A DNA stretch of 64,000 nucleotides from Serilophus lunatus. Taxonomy: Eukaryota; Chordata; Aves; Passeriformes; Eurylaimidae. Numbering within the stretch: position 1 is the first letter of the stretch; every line of letters begins with the position of its first letter. The notes beneath the pieces were generated by a model, which worked only from the letters and a program-made list of their open reading frames with translations, did no database searches and was not told where the DNA came from. The stretch lies in assembly GCA_013399895.1 (NCBI GenBank), contig VXBA01003826.1, positions 186,001 through 250,000 on the forward strand, in the 5' to 3' direction. Positions 1 through 11,752 of this stretch are shown here, in pieces. Both the position numbers and the translations under genes were made by a program.

Positions 1-2511
1 AGACCCCATTTTTAACACATAGAATTAGAATTATTCTGTGCTAAAACTGCTATATAATGCAGCACTGTTGTAAGCTCCATGCTGGGGGATTTTAAAAGCC
101 CTACTAACATTCTTTCATAACGGAAACCTTTAGAGATGATCTTCTGGTTGACTACAGAAGGGAATGGGGGAACTATGAAATACTAATGTTAATATTTTTA
201 CTCTTTAGCAGACTACTCAGGGGAAGATATTTTACCTGTGAGGAGGAAACATTATGTAAAGTGAATCATCTCCACTTGACATTAAAAAAACCTCTTTTTC
301 CTTCTCAAGCAATCGTACATGGTAACTATTGCTTCTTGCTCGGAGCATGTGCGTGGCACTTCTGTAACTTGAACTGACTTTACACCATAAACTCTCATGA
401 ACAGATCTGTCCCCAATTAAGAAATGAAATGAAGACACAGAGTGACAACGTTTAAAGTGGGAAATGGTAATGTTAACGGAATGCTGCAGGCGTTGTTCTC
501 AGTGCAAGCTCATTTCTGTGCTTCTAAAGGCCCCTACAGCTGCAGGTAGAAATAAGAGTATTCCCTCTGTAACACCCAGGGACTGTGCAGGTGGAGTCTT
601 CTGGGGGAGCACAATGCCTGCTCGTGATGAGAACAAGCAAAACAGCAGACAACTGAATAATCCTACCCGACACAGATGCTGACAAACTGAGACAAAGGCT
701 GATACTGAGAAGCAAACAAGACAAAAGAAAGGGAACTGTCTCCTGGAGAAGTGATCATACTGCATCTTCTTTGGGAGAAATACTGACTGGCAAGAGATGA
801 AGTGATTCGTGAAGCTAACCCCTACTCACTATTCTGCTATATTGAGAGATGCTGTAATTTAATCAAATGCTTTGAAGACAGATTGACGCAGACTGAGACT
901 GCAAGAGCAGGCTACATTTGTTGTGGAAGAGGTTAGCCCATAAATTCTTGCATGACAGTCATTTACAAAGACAAGATTATGAGTAAATTTATTGTGCAGT
1001 AAAATAACCCAAATTACAAAAAGAGTCCAGATGTGGTCTAAGCTGCCACATTTCCTTCAGATATGGTCATTTCAGAGTTTTTTTGGAAATGCATTTCCAA
1101 CTTTGACCTTCTAAAAGAAAAAAGCCTAGATGCCTTCAGAATCCAATCTCAACTACACATGAGAGAAAACCACAAGCATGAAAAGATGAGAAAGCATTTT
1201 AAAAGATGCTTATGTTTGCTAAATCTACATTACTAAACTGAGGAGTACCAAAGACTAGCTGAGCTAGTTGGCAGACCTGCAGTGTTTCACTCTGTCACAT
1301 TTACCATGTCTGTGTCTCTGTCATTCACTCTGTCTCTGTTATTAAGAGATTTGTTCTTGCACAGTTTTAGGGTCATCTAGCATCATAAGGAGGGCATTAT
1401 AGCCTAACTTTGCTATGTTGCTGTCCCACAAAAGCAAAGCAAGCACAGCCCACAACAACAACTAAAGTGCTATGCCATGTTGAAAACTTTAGGAGAATTT
1501 CTGGTCTTTTCTAAGGCTTGATGCTCCTGTGGCAGAGGCTGGGTCCCCCACATAGTCTTTGGGCCAGAAAGATGCAGGTGCAATGGAGAAGGTCCTAAGC
1601 CTCCATGAAGGATTCAGCATATTAAATAGGCAATGTGGTGGTGCTCAGTGAGGATGTTTACTGAGCAAGTAGAAACCAATTCCCAAGTTTCATAAAGGTG
1701 TGACTAGCATGAAGACGCATTCTGCATGGCCAAAAACATCTGCAATAGTTTAGTAAGAGACAGGAGGAGGGGCGCTGCTGTAGTGAAAACTAAACTAAAA
1801 ATATGGATGATGGGAAAAGTGAGCGATGCTGGAGGCAGTTTCACAATGAAAGAAAACTGCCCCTAAGTGTGCCCTGAAACCCATCTGTCAAGCAGCAAGA
1901 CAGAGTGGCAAGGTCTCCAAAGATGTAAGATACATGAAACAAATTCGCTTTAATGATTTTCTATGTAACGGCTTTGTCATGTATAATTCAGAGCACTGAG
2001 AAGTGTTTGTTAAGACAGGAAGCCTATACTAGAAACAGGAAAGCACACCAACACACAGAGTCCACAGAAACTGGTAGACGAGAGCCTTTCAAACGCCAGA
2101 TACTGGATACCGAGGTACAAAATACTCTTTAGAAAAATATAAACTAAACGTTCATAGTCTCATTGCGGCAGAAAATGTGTTAGTTGTAAAAGCAAATTTC
2201 TAGGAATTCTTTGTGTACTATCTCACTATGACATGTCACTGCACATTACAGAGTTACCTATCCCACCCAGTCCCCAGTAAGCCAGTAACATGTTTATTTA
2301 AACACTAACAACCTGCTTTACCATTAACTGACTCTCTATGTAACAGATTCTGATAAAATGCTTAAAAAATTCAAGAGCGAAAAATTAAGCAATACTATTA
2401 TTATTTATACATGTTATAAAACAGTCAGTGCTTTAGTGACGAGTATCACGGTGCAACTTTTTCCCAGCTACCGCATTAAAAACCAAACATCCAATTAATT
2501 GTAAAACATAC
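1..2511 (-). other. ZNF516: Start of the ZNF516 intron after the fourth coding exon, or alternative 3' end
   Basis: It follows a GTATGT donor. I searched the minus-strand frames for the remaining conserved C-terminal residues (GRDHSN...) and found no convincing match, so the terminal exon and 3' UTR probably lie outside the window. Read-through from the fourth exon would meet TAA after 11 codons, and a minus-strand AATAAA lies near 2292-2297, so an alternative short 3' end is possible. Nothing else is recognised. Confidence 0.6.
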
Positions 2512-2579
2512 TTGTTTTGGGGCATCTGCGGAGGTGGTGTGAACTTCAGTACCTCGGAGTCCATTAGACTCAAATACCA
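2512..2579 (-). CDS. ZNF516: ZNF516 fourth coding exon, completes V1129, through residue 1151
   Basis: A 68-base exon is found by homology to the C-terminal tail of the family. After the acceptor CTTGTTCCCACAG, the bases TG complete Val1129 and the frame then reads VFESNGLRGTEVHTTS followed by ADAPKQ. This is almost identical to the human tail VVFES...EVHTTSADAPKQ as I recall it. The exon ends in phase 0 at CAA|GTATGT. It encodes no finger; the tail is polar and probably disordered. In mammals about 19 further residues follow, beginning GRDHSN, and I could not find them in the window. If this donor were not used, the frame would run only 11 more codons to a TAA. Confidence 0.87.
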
Positions 2580-3479
2580 CTGTGGGAACAAGGGGGCTTG
2601 TTAACAGATGAACATTCAAGCTTCGTTAGTGTGTGTACATTATTTGAGACCATTACAGATTAACCATGTTCAAAAAAAGACACCAGCTACTAGCCTGTGG
2701 CCGGAAAATACCAATTTACCGTAACACTTACTGTAAGAGAGTGTGCTAATGGCAGCCTAGGGCCACTGCCCTTTTTAATTCAGACTTTGGTGCTGAAGAA
2801 AGCAATCACTGACAAAATTAATTATCAGTGTATGTGTAAAGGGACCCTCTTCTTGCATTACTTACCATTTGGCTTCTGTCATTTTGCATCAGACTGGCTT
2901 ATGTATGCATCATTCACACTTTTGAAGAGGAACCCGCTAGTCTCACTGTCTCATGCAATGCTCAGGAGGCCTCACGACACTCTTGCCTCCTCCAGCCTCA
3001 ACCACAGACCGTGTCAGGCTAAAAACGGCTGGTAGGGATTTCCCCTTTTAGGGCTGACCAGTCTGAGGAAAAATCTTGTTTCCCACAAAAATGTTCCTGT
3101 CAACAGCAGCGACAAGGCAAAACAAAGCCTTATGTTGTGCTGAAAGGGGCACTTTGATTTCAATTTGTGCTGGTGGCAACAGAATTCATTAGCATATTCA
3201 TTTCTGAGTACCGTACTCTCTAATTAAAATAAAACATTTGCAAACAGACTTATCTCAAATGCATTGCAATTTTATGGAGTTCGGGCAGGGATCAGGTAAG
3301 CAATATGTGGAGAACAAGAGCAATAGTTGTAAAAATAAAAAACATGTCTATTAGATTTAGGTACTGGAATTACTTAGGTTAACATGGTATGTGAAAGGCA
3401 ATTCCTGGCATCTCGTTAGCTGAATCTAAAAGCAGGCAAGTGTAAGAGGGAGAAAGCAAGAGCAAGCCTGAAAAGGTAC
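2580..3479 (-). other. ZNF516: ZNF516 intron between third and fourth coding exons (900 bases)
   Basis: The donor is GTACCT and the acceptor is CCCTTGTTCCCACAG. The interval 3180-3290 is AT-rich with ATTAGCATA and TAATTAAAAT, which resemble POU and homeodomain sites, so it could hold an intronic element. Nothing else is recognised. Confidence 0.82.
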
Positions 3480-3584
3480 CTGCGTGGGACCTCTGGTGAG
3501 TCCTGAGGTGACTGGGTTGGGTAAAGCATTTTCCACATTCTCTGCAGACACAGTCTCCTTGGCGTGTTTGTGTCCTGAGCATCC
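3480..3584 (-). CDS. ZNF516: ZNF516 third coding exon, completes G1094, to the first base of codon 1129 (zinc finger 10)
   Basis: A 105-base exon carries one complete C2H2 finger, C1107/C1110/H1123/H1127 (core VCRECGKCFTQPSHLRTHQRSH split across two stretches). It is preceded by LRTQTRQGD, which aligns with LRTQARPGE in the human protein as I remember it. The acceptor is CTCTCTCCTGACTACAG|GG, and the first two bases complete Gly1094. The donor is GCAG|GTACCT, weaker than consensus at +4 and +5. Because the exon is 35 codons long and is phase 1 on both sides, skipping it would delete the finger without breaking the frame. An ambiguous base (N) sits about 27 bases upstream in the intron and does not affect the reading frame. 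Confidence 0.93.
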
Positions 3585-6500
3585 CTGTAGTCAGGAGAGA
3601 GGGGGGAAGGNATGCCAGAAGAAAACATCATTAGTATGTCTAATGTGTCATTATGTGAGGCTACCTTCAGGCCCTGGATGACAACTGTCAGCCTTCATCT
3701 AGGCACTGGCTGACAGGCCAGGCACACACAGGACTGCAAGAATGCATAAATTACATTGAATTAAAAAATGCTCCCCATGATGTGCCCGCACCAGGACTGG
3801 CATGTCAGGTGTGCGCTTTTCAGAGCAGCTGGATCCACTTCTCAGCCATCACCCAGCTTTGTCAAGCAGTACATCAGGCAAATCAAAGTGACTCCAGCGT
3901 GGCGGAGACAAGTCACATGGATAATAGGAAGTGAGTAGGACCAGAGCCCGACTGTCCCCCCCAGGCGGCAATACCTCAGAGACAAATGCAGAGCGAGCGG
4001 AGCCATCGCAGACTGATCAAACCTTTCGCCCCTGCCTACCTGCCTGCCGGTGCTGCTTTGACCCTGGACCTCTGAGGCACAGACGAAAGACATCTGTGAA
4101 TGAAAGTGTCATTCCGGACATTTTGAGCTGGTAGCAGCACAGCAGCCTTCCCCCAGCCCTGGGTAAACATGTTTTCTAGGCCATTAGCATTTGTGGAAAA
4201 CCGCTCAAACCTCCCCTTTTTCTCCAAAGGTCAGTTTACAGCATCTGACTTAAAGGGCTGGTCTTTGTCTTTTTGCTGCTGATCAAAAAAGACACATTTG
4301 ACTTTTATTGGGCTTTTTTATTATTGAAAAAAAAAAATTATGTTTGAACATCATCTTTTCTATTTTGGTAAAATGCTCTCTTAAGAAGGAAAGAGTTGAT
4401 GTTTCCATTTGCCACTGGAATACTTTGGCTTTTAGAGAAATTCTGAGAGGTTTGTCAACAGAAGTGAAGTTTCAGCTTTTCTTTCATACTCCCCTCCCCA
4501 CTACAGCATTTGAAAAGAATAAAATTGTGAGCAAAAAAGTGGCAATGAAACCCCTCCATATAACTGAAAAATCAACTGCAGGATGCCAGAGGACTCATTC
4601 GAAAAATAGATGCTGCACCAGAAAACGAATGGAAAAGAAGACAGCTGCCATTTACTCTGCTGGTTTGGCACAAAGAATCCTGTGGTGGTTTTCAGAAGAG
4701 CATATATTGAGAAAAATGTCTGGCTGCAAAAAAACCCTAAATGAATGCCCCACTTACAAACTGTTTTCTCCATTTGTAACAGCACCTCCTGCAGATGGCA
4801 GCACAGTCTGTATAATGTACCTGAATACTCTCACTCTCAAGAATAAAGTTTCTGGCAGTCAAATAAACGATTGTGATTTTGAGGAGAATTGAGATGAAGT
4901 ATACCCACATGCACACACACACACACACACACACAAACACCTCAAAAAATAATCACATGTCAATGAGAGCCAAACTGCAGTATGAGATGGACTTGAATTA
5001 TAAGGCAGTTAAGATTAAAGCAGGTTTTCTGATCTGCTACTTGCTACTTCCCCTCACTGGCCAGAACTATAGCTGAAAGCTTGAAAGCAAAGCTGAGGGA
5101 AGTATGTTGAGGAACCAGCTGTGGCCTTTCCAGGACTGCCGGGCTGACTGCTGGATAGGCAGTGACTGGCAGAGCAGCTCCCATGAAGCTTAGGAGAGCT
5201 GTTCTCTCAGGTCATGGTTCTGACACTTCTGGAAAGAGCTTTAATCCCTCTACAGCCCACGTTTCCCTCTGTGGAATACACTAGAATACACTTGTCTCAG
5301 CAGCCATTATACACTCAGTTGTAGGGGGATTGAGTGGACCTTGAGCAAGAGATGGCAAAGAGATTGGATGATTTAAGGATTTCTCTTTTTGTTACAGAGA
5401 CCTTTGACAAATGGATTATACTCCCTCTCCAGCCTTGCAGAGCAGTTAATTCCCTAAGATAACAGTTTCACAGACAACCTTGGAGCTCCCACGATTGGGG
5501 GCCAACCGAGCTGTTAAGAAGGCTTGGAGAGGAGAAGGTTTTGCATTCTTTCATGCCCAGCATAAACAGCATTTAGTGTTCTCGCCTCCAAAAGATAAAT
5601 TTTCCCTAAGTCCTTGCCTGGAGTTTCAAAAGCACCTGCATTATCTTCCTTTACACAATCCAACTGCCTCCTGGAAGCGCTGCTCCCAAGTCATGAATGA
5701 GGGAAGGGTAAGGATGCTGCTGTAAGCCAACATACCCTCCACAAACACAGAAGGTGAGTGGGTTTAAAACTTTCATCTAACCCCTCCTTCACTTTACCAT
5801 TGAAAAAAATCGACCACTTCCAGATATATTTGCCATTGTTGCATTTCCTAAGTAGCACCATAAGGCTTTTTGATAGTTCAGAGCTTTGATCCATGGGGAT
5901 CACTGACACAAGTCAATACCCCAATGAGTCATCACTCAGGTTGTCCTACACATGAACAAAAGAGGGTGGATAACTACAGGTGTTAGCAAATTAAGGTAAG
6001 TGAACATGACTATCTGAGTGGGAGTTCCTGTGAAATTGATGCTCAAAGCTGTTCTCAAAGCATCAGCTTCCATAACCCATCCTCTCCTGATAGGGTGATT
6101 AAAGTAAATGCCATGAATAAAATAAATAACCACTATTCAATATAACAGTAGGATTCTCTCTATAATCATTTAACAAGATTGGGCAGTGTGAAACAAACCT
6201 TGCTGAAGCTCAACAAGCTTCATGTTTGCAGCTGTATCACAACAGTACATACAACAACTCTCTTCCAAGCACACACTGAAAAACACACAAATGTGTAAGA
6301 AAGGATCTCAGAAATAAATGCAGGCACTGTGAAGGAAGTTGAAGATTGTACTACCACATGCTAAAATACCCTGGCGTGATCCAAGATGAACATCAAATAC
6401 CAGAAAAAAAAAGTAAAGTCCATTGAGGAGACTCAGTTGAGGATAAAAACATGGCAAACAGTACACCTAAGTGGGATTTTTGGTTGTCCTTTATGTTATT

Positions 6501-8756
6501 ATTGCCATATTCACATTACAGTATTAAGGCCACACTGTATGATGCATACTCACAGGGCTCAGCCTATCTAGGGCCATATGTTATCTCATACAAAGTTCAA
6601 TTACCCTCCTCAGTTTGCTGTTGGTAGGATCTCGTTCTTTTTGCCTGAAGCAGCTTTTTATTTTAGTGCTATGAAAAACAGCCATCATGCCAATTGGTTT
6701 GGAGAAATATCAACTACCTGGAAGTTGTATATAAAATGAACACAAGCTACATTAAAAAAGAGGCTTCACATTCTGAAAACTTCATTGCTGTAAAACACTA
6801 TGAATGAAAGAAGAGGTTTCAAAGCAGAGATGGGCACTAAATAACTTCCAGTTAAAGTGTCTCTGGAAATCACTGTGCAGCAAAAAAAAAAAAAAGTTAT
6901 AGAAATAAAATCCCTCTTTTAAAAAGCAAGTAAATAGAGACCTCTTTGAAATCCTGCCTCTATTTTACTTTGTTCCAACAGTCATCATGAATTTTCTGGT
7001 GCCTGCATTCACTAAGTCAGCTTGTAGTTCCTAGCTTTTATTTTTTTTCTCTCTATTCCTCCTAACATGGCTGGGAGCTCTCTGGATCAGTAAGAATTGA
7101 CTGCACAGGCTGACACAGTGTAATATTAAATAACTTCAAGGAAGGCACCCAAGTGAAGGTATCCCAAGTTGGTGGTGGAACAACTGATTGGTGTTTAGAG
7201 CAGGAAGTCGGCAGGGAGAAACTTTAGACGGCATTCCTAGGCACTGTGGAAAACAAACAAACAAAACACCACTCTCTCTCAAAAAAAAAAAAACCACAAA
7301 AAATACAAAGTAAAACCTACAGTTTTAAAACTGAGCATGTCCTCCTCTGCTTTCTTAACAAAAACTAGGATCCTGACATTAGTTATAATCATCACATAGC
7401 CCCAACCACCTGCAAAATGATCTGCTTGATAAATACCAGTTGGCCCTTATACAGCATTACTTTTTAAATGATTGAGCAAAGCTGACAATGGAGAGGCTGA
7501 AAGGTGCACCTCATGGACTACCTCATACAGATCTTGCCTTCCTGTCTCCTCTGAAAGGTCCTTCCACCAAGACCTGATCAAGCACTATGGCTCCTTCCTT
7601 GCCTCAGAGCTGCTAGAGCAGTCAACTTTCACATGCCTTGTGGGCACTAGACCATAGCTGTCCTTAAGATTACCAGCTTCCAAATGTCCTGGACTTCATA
7701 CCAGTTCCAAAATGGGGTCACAAGCTCCTCCTCACACATGCTTTTGACAAAACAGAGAGCACTGTATCAGATGAGGACATTAGAACTCCAGTCTAGAATA
7801 TGTGCTGTTTTCATGTGGAGTTTATTTGCACAACTTCTACAAAGAGAAGAATGGTACAAAAAATTGTGATGGCTTATAAATTATAAGAGGTGAGACTATG
7901 GCTCTCATTCTCCTCCCTTACAGACACACACCCATTTTATGTGTAGTCAATCAGTGTGATTTTCAGTTTTTCACTAAGACAAACTAATTCTGACAGATCA
8001 TCAGAAGAGTACGATTTCAAATGCAAATACACAGGTTCCTTTTTTTTTTTTTTAACATGGCAGTTGAACTTTTTTAGTCCCTGAACTTTTAAACTGGCTA
8101 TTTGCACAAATGACTTCTGTGCTTATGAGAATTAGTAGGCACATATTCAGCCCTACCTCTTTTAAAGTATAAACATACAAACAGATCAAAACACACATTT
8201 GAAAAATACAGTAGAGTCTTTGATATGGGCAAGGAAGATCTTAAGACTTTTGTCAAAAAACACAAAGGACACTGACAAGTTATTATCCCTCTCTGTTGTT
8301 GGAAGAGTTGTTTGTAGACAAAATTAAACAAAACCTCCAAAACAACATCACACATAAGCCCCAGAGGATGTTTATTTTGCCTGAAGCAAAAAGATGATGA
8401 TGTGTGCCAGCACCAGCATATCAGGGGGAATCTTCCTGTGACAGCACATCTGTGTAACTCTAACCTGCTTGAAGCAAGAGGACAAAGGAACAGCAGTACT
8501 CCAGGTGGAACCAGATACATTTAACCTGTGACAGAAATGTCACACTGCAGCATCCCCCCTTCTGCACTATGTTAAGAGAGCAGTAAACAAACCTATTCGA
8601 GCCTATCCAGCAATGATAAAAACAATGAATATGTAATCCCACCCGTTAAAGGCAAAAAAAGGAAAAAAACTGGGAAAGAGTACATCGTGGCTCTCAACGA
8701 AGCACGAACAAGCAATTCTATGTCCTCGGCTATGGAAGGGCTTGTGAAAATCTTAC
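3585..8756 (-). other. ZNF516: ZNF516 intron between second and third coding exons (5.2 kb)
   Basis: The donor is GTAAGA (8756-8751) and the acceptor is CTGACTACAG (ending 3585). The intron includes a (CA)n tract at 4912-4934, the ambiguous base at 3611, and a 194-codon plus-strand open frame at 4308-4892. That frame has no recognisable domain and is most likely fortuitous. I see no other gene here. Confidence 0.88.
4912..4934. repeat. (CA)n microsatellite
   Basis: Eleven uninterrupted CA units followed by AAACAC. Located in the ZNF516 intron before the finger-10 exon. Confidence 0.95.
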
Positions 8757-10226
8757 CTGTGTGATCCATGACAGGGCTGTTGGCACCACAGGTTTGGTAC
8801 AATGAAGCAAGGTCCTTTGGAATGTATGTTTTAAAGATATTTAAAATGTCCAAATGTTTCTCATGCCCATCTGATCCCAGATCCTGTTTGTTGGAGTGTA
8901 AAGCTGGAGAAACTCCCATGGCACTAGGCTGGGTCTGCAGCACTGGACTTGCTCGTGCTATCGCTGTGCAGTTTGCCAATGTCCTCATCTCATTCCCAGC
9001 CTTCACGTGAGACTCCCTCTGAGGCACCGATGGCTCTTCGTGTTTAGTGTACTGCTCACTTCTACACAGAGGATGATACTGCGTTGGTGGGTTGTATTTG
9101 GCCTTCATGGAGTCAGACGCACAGTGCTTACCTGGAGGGGAAAAACTACTACTTCCTTGGGAAACCACATACTTTTCCACCTGCTTACTGTTGGTGGGTT
9201 GTGTGCTAGGCCTGGATATGACCGTTTGCGTTGGCGTCACACTTCTACTATAGGCTCCCATTTGTGTAAGTTTGGAATTTGCTTCGTATTTACTTTTTTG
9301 TTGTGCTGCTATGCTGTACTGCTCCGGTGAATAGTTTAACTTGGGCTGTCTGTACCCATCCAGACCTGATAAGCGTGGACCACAGTGGCTGAAGGCATGA
9401 CTGTCCTTTGACTGATGCGTACTCCCAGACTTTGCCATCATCCCACTGGAAAGGGAGCTGGTTTTGGAACCTGGCAATGCACTTGGCACTTGAGTACGTG
9501 TAAATCTGGCAATGGGCAAAGGCTGACATTCCTTACCACCGAGAACAGGCGGAGGGCCAGTACGCCCACTCCTTGCTAGAAAGACCAGGTTATTTTTAAT
9601 ACTCTTGAATCCGTTCTGTTGAACCCAAGGGGGTACCATCGAGTTACAGCTGATTTTGTGCAAAATTCTTTTGTGCATCCACAGGACTTCAGGGTAGTAG
9701 GTCTTGTGACTGCAGAAAGGACACGGGTAGACAATTAAAGCAGCCTGCAAGGATGTATTCAGATATTTATTGCATGAATTATCCCTTGTTGATTTTTCAC
9801 TCAAATCAAGTGGAGCTACCTCTAGAGCTTCAGCACCTTTTTCTATCAGAGGATGCTCCCTGTGCAAGTCTAGCAACGTTTCTCTAGCGTGACTAGCCTG
9901 CACTTCAAGTGATGCTTTCAAGTCCATGACCACATCTGAAGATGTATGGCCCACACATGATGCAAAGCCAGCAATGTGACCGGAGCAAGAAAGCCCTTGA
10001 ATGTGATGAAACGCTGGCATCTTCATGTCTGCAGAACCTTGGTATTTCGAAAAGGGCTCCTTGATGACACTCTCCAGTGCTGACATCAGAGCAGGAATCT
10101 CTGGTTTAGATTCCTCAGCCTCATTTTCTCTGGCATTGCGGCTTCCCAGCTTTGGGAGTTCATCCAACTGAGAGGTTATCATTGGGGTTTCCTCTTCGGG
10201 AAAGTTGCAGTGGTATGGCTTTCCAT
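8757..10226 (-). CDS. ZNF516: ZNF516 second coding exon, residues 604-1094 (CtBP motif, zinc finger 9)
   Basis: This exon encodes the central and C-terminal regulatory region. The acceptor is TTTTTTTGCTTGTCCCATTCAG|AT and the donor is CACACAG|GTAAGA. The split codon with the previous exon gives Asp604, so the frame runs on as LLDGKPYHC. PLDLS at 742-746 (9799-9813) is the canonical PxDLS motif that docks the corepressor CtBP. Finger 9 (C772/C775/H788/H793) follows within a segment nearly identical to the mammalian protein as I recall it. Conserved blocks continue at 808-851 (SGRTGPPP...GGKECQPLP) and at 1062-1081 (LDILNIFKTYIPKD), separated by a long Ser/Pro/Gln-rich, probably disordered stretch. 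The exon ends in phase 1. The open frame extends past both splice sites by chance, and the ATG before the acceptor is intronic. Confidence 0.95.
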
Positions 10227-11099
10227 CTGAATGGGACAAGCAAAAAAACATCATTGTCATTTTATGCAGAAAGGAGCTCCAAAGACAGAGCAGAATTCAA
10301 GATTAGAATAAGAGTAAAAAGCAAAAAGGAAATTTTGGTAGTAGTTTCATAATGACATGCTACAGACTAAATGTACTGCGTAAGCAAGAAAATCTTGAAA
10401 TAAGACACAACAGTTCAATTTACTTTTAAAGATGACTGCAGAGTCTGGATAAACTCACTAGTGCTGCATGTTCATGACATTTTGAAGAAAAAACAATTCA
10501 ATAACATGCCTATGTTAAAATTCTGTGACTTCAAGAAAAATAAACAAATCTGCAACCATTTAATGCTTTAACAAAAGCAAAGATAATGGAGCCAGATAAA
10601 ACTGACCTAGTTAAAGGTCTGTCAGTGCTTCCATTATAAGCCTCTATTTTCAAAGGGTTTGTAACTCAGCAATAAAAATTGGCTCCACATAGAAACCAAG
10701 CTTATAAGCAGGTATAGCATACAGAATAAACTGCTCACTTAAGAGGGACTTTTGCAATGGCCAAGTATAAAAGATGAGTTATGAAGGATGTAAATTTTGA
10801 ACTTTCAGTCCTTTAGTTTAAAGCAGACATTTTTTTTCTTCTGCTTTTTTGACGGTAACATATGTTTATGACTCAGTCAAACTTTAGGAAAATTTTGTGA
10901 CTGCTCGATTCACTGAAAAATAAGGAATTCTATGTTCCAGCCATTCAGATTACAGGAATTCAAAACAGACTTTCAATTCTTCTCATTTTCTCCACTTCTG
11001 AGGTCTCCAGAGTAAATTTACCTACCTAACACATGTCCTGGGAAGGGAGCACACTGGGCAGTAATTAAAACCGTTTAAGGTGAAAGAGAAGAGTAGGAT

Positions 11100-11700
11100 T
11101 AGTTTTGTGGGAGCACGGCTACGTCTGCTCATTCTCCCGATGCCGATCTCTCAGAGCCGCTGATGAAGCCAATGAATCCCTTCAAATCAGTTCACAAATC
11201 AATTCCACAGAGATTTTCATCACAGCAGTAATGCCTACTGCACTGAATCCATTTAACATGTAACTGAATTGAATCATCTGACAAACTTTCAGTTTCAATT
11301 AACATGCAGTTAATGAGCCACTGCCAGGCAAATGGTAAGGAGATTGTACTCCATCTAAAACGTCATCAGTCGAATGTGATCACGGCATCCATAGGAGGGG
11401 TCAGAAGGGGAAAGAAGTGAACTGCTCAAGAGCTGCGTATCCTCTCACATCAACTCATAAAAGCCAGGGCTTCAGAAAATCAAGCACCATTTGTTAGCAC
11501 AGCACACTGCCACAGGCATTATTCTGCACGGCACAATGGAAGAAGTATGTTGTTGGCTGGAGCTGCTCTGCAAATAAAATGTGCTTAGCCTCACCTTCAG
11601 TTCAAGCAAAAAAATTCTTAAGCTCTTGTTTAATTCAAGGTAATTAGGTTAAAAATAACCCATAGGTTTGCAGCTTTGCAGGGCTGAATGCTCACTCTGC
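11100..11700. promoter_or_regulatory. Candidate conserved non-coding element near the second coding exon
   Basis: The stretch lies about 0.9 kb upstream of the second coding exon. It contains clustered TTAAT/CAATTAAC motifs, GGTAATTAGGTTA, several WGATTT and CATCTG E-box-like words, and around nine CpGs in its first 300 bases. The composition suggests constraint, but I see no single diagnostic site. Confidence 0.27.
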
Positions 11701-11741
11701 TAAGACCATTTTCCTTTTAAATTCTCTAAGGGGATATATTC

Positions 11742-11752
11742 GGGGGGGGGGG
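11742..11752. repeat. Poly(G) run of 11
   Basis: Eleven consecutive G on the plus strand, the longest G run in the window. It is a likely length-variable or sequencing-error-prone site. Confidence 0.85.

Noticed and set aside
524..765. Minus-strand frames near 0.5-0.8 kb as the missing last ZNF516 exon
   Set aside because: One contains Asp-His-Phe-Ser, but the flanking residues do not match the conserved C-terminal tail and there is no good acceptor.
4308..4892. 194-codon plus-strand frame in the intron before finger 10
   Set aside because: No domain or splice signals, Lys-rich from A-rich DNA; about one frame of this length is expected by chance in a window this size.
8768..9330. Plus-strand frames opposite the second coding exon
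   Set aside because: They are antisense shadows of a clearly coding minus-strand exon.
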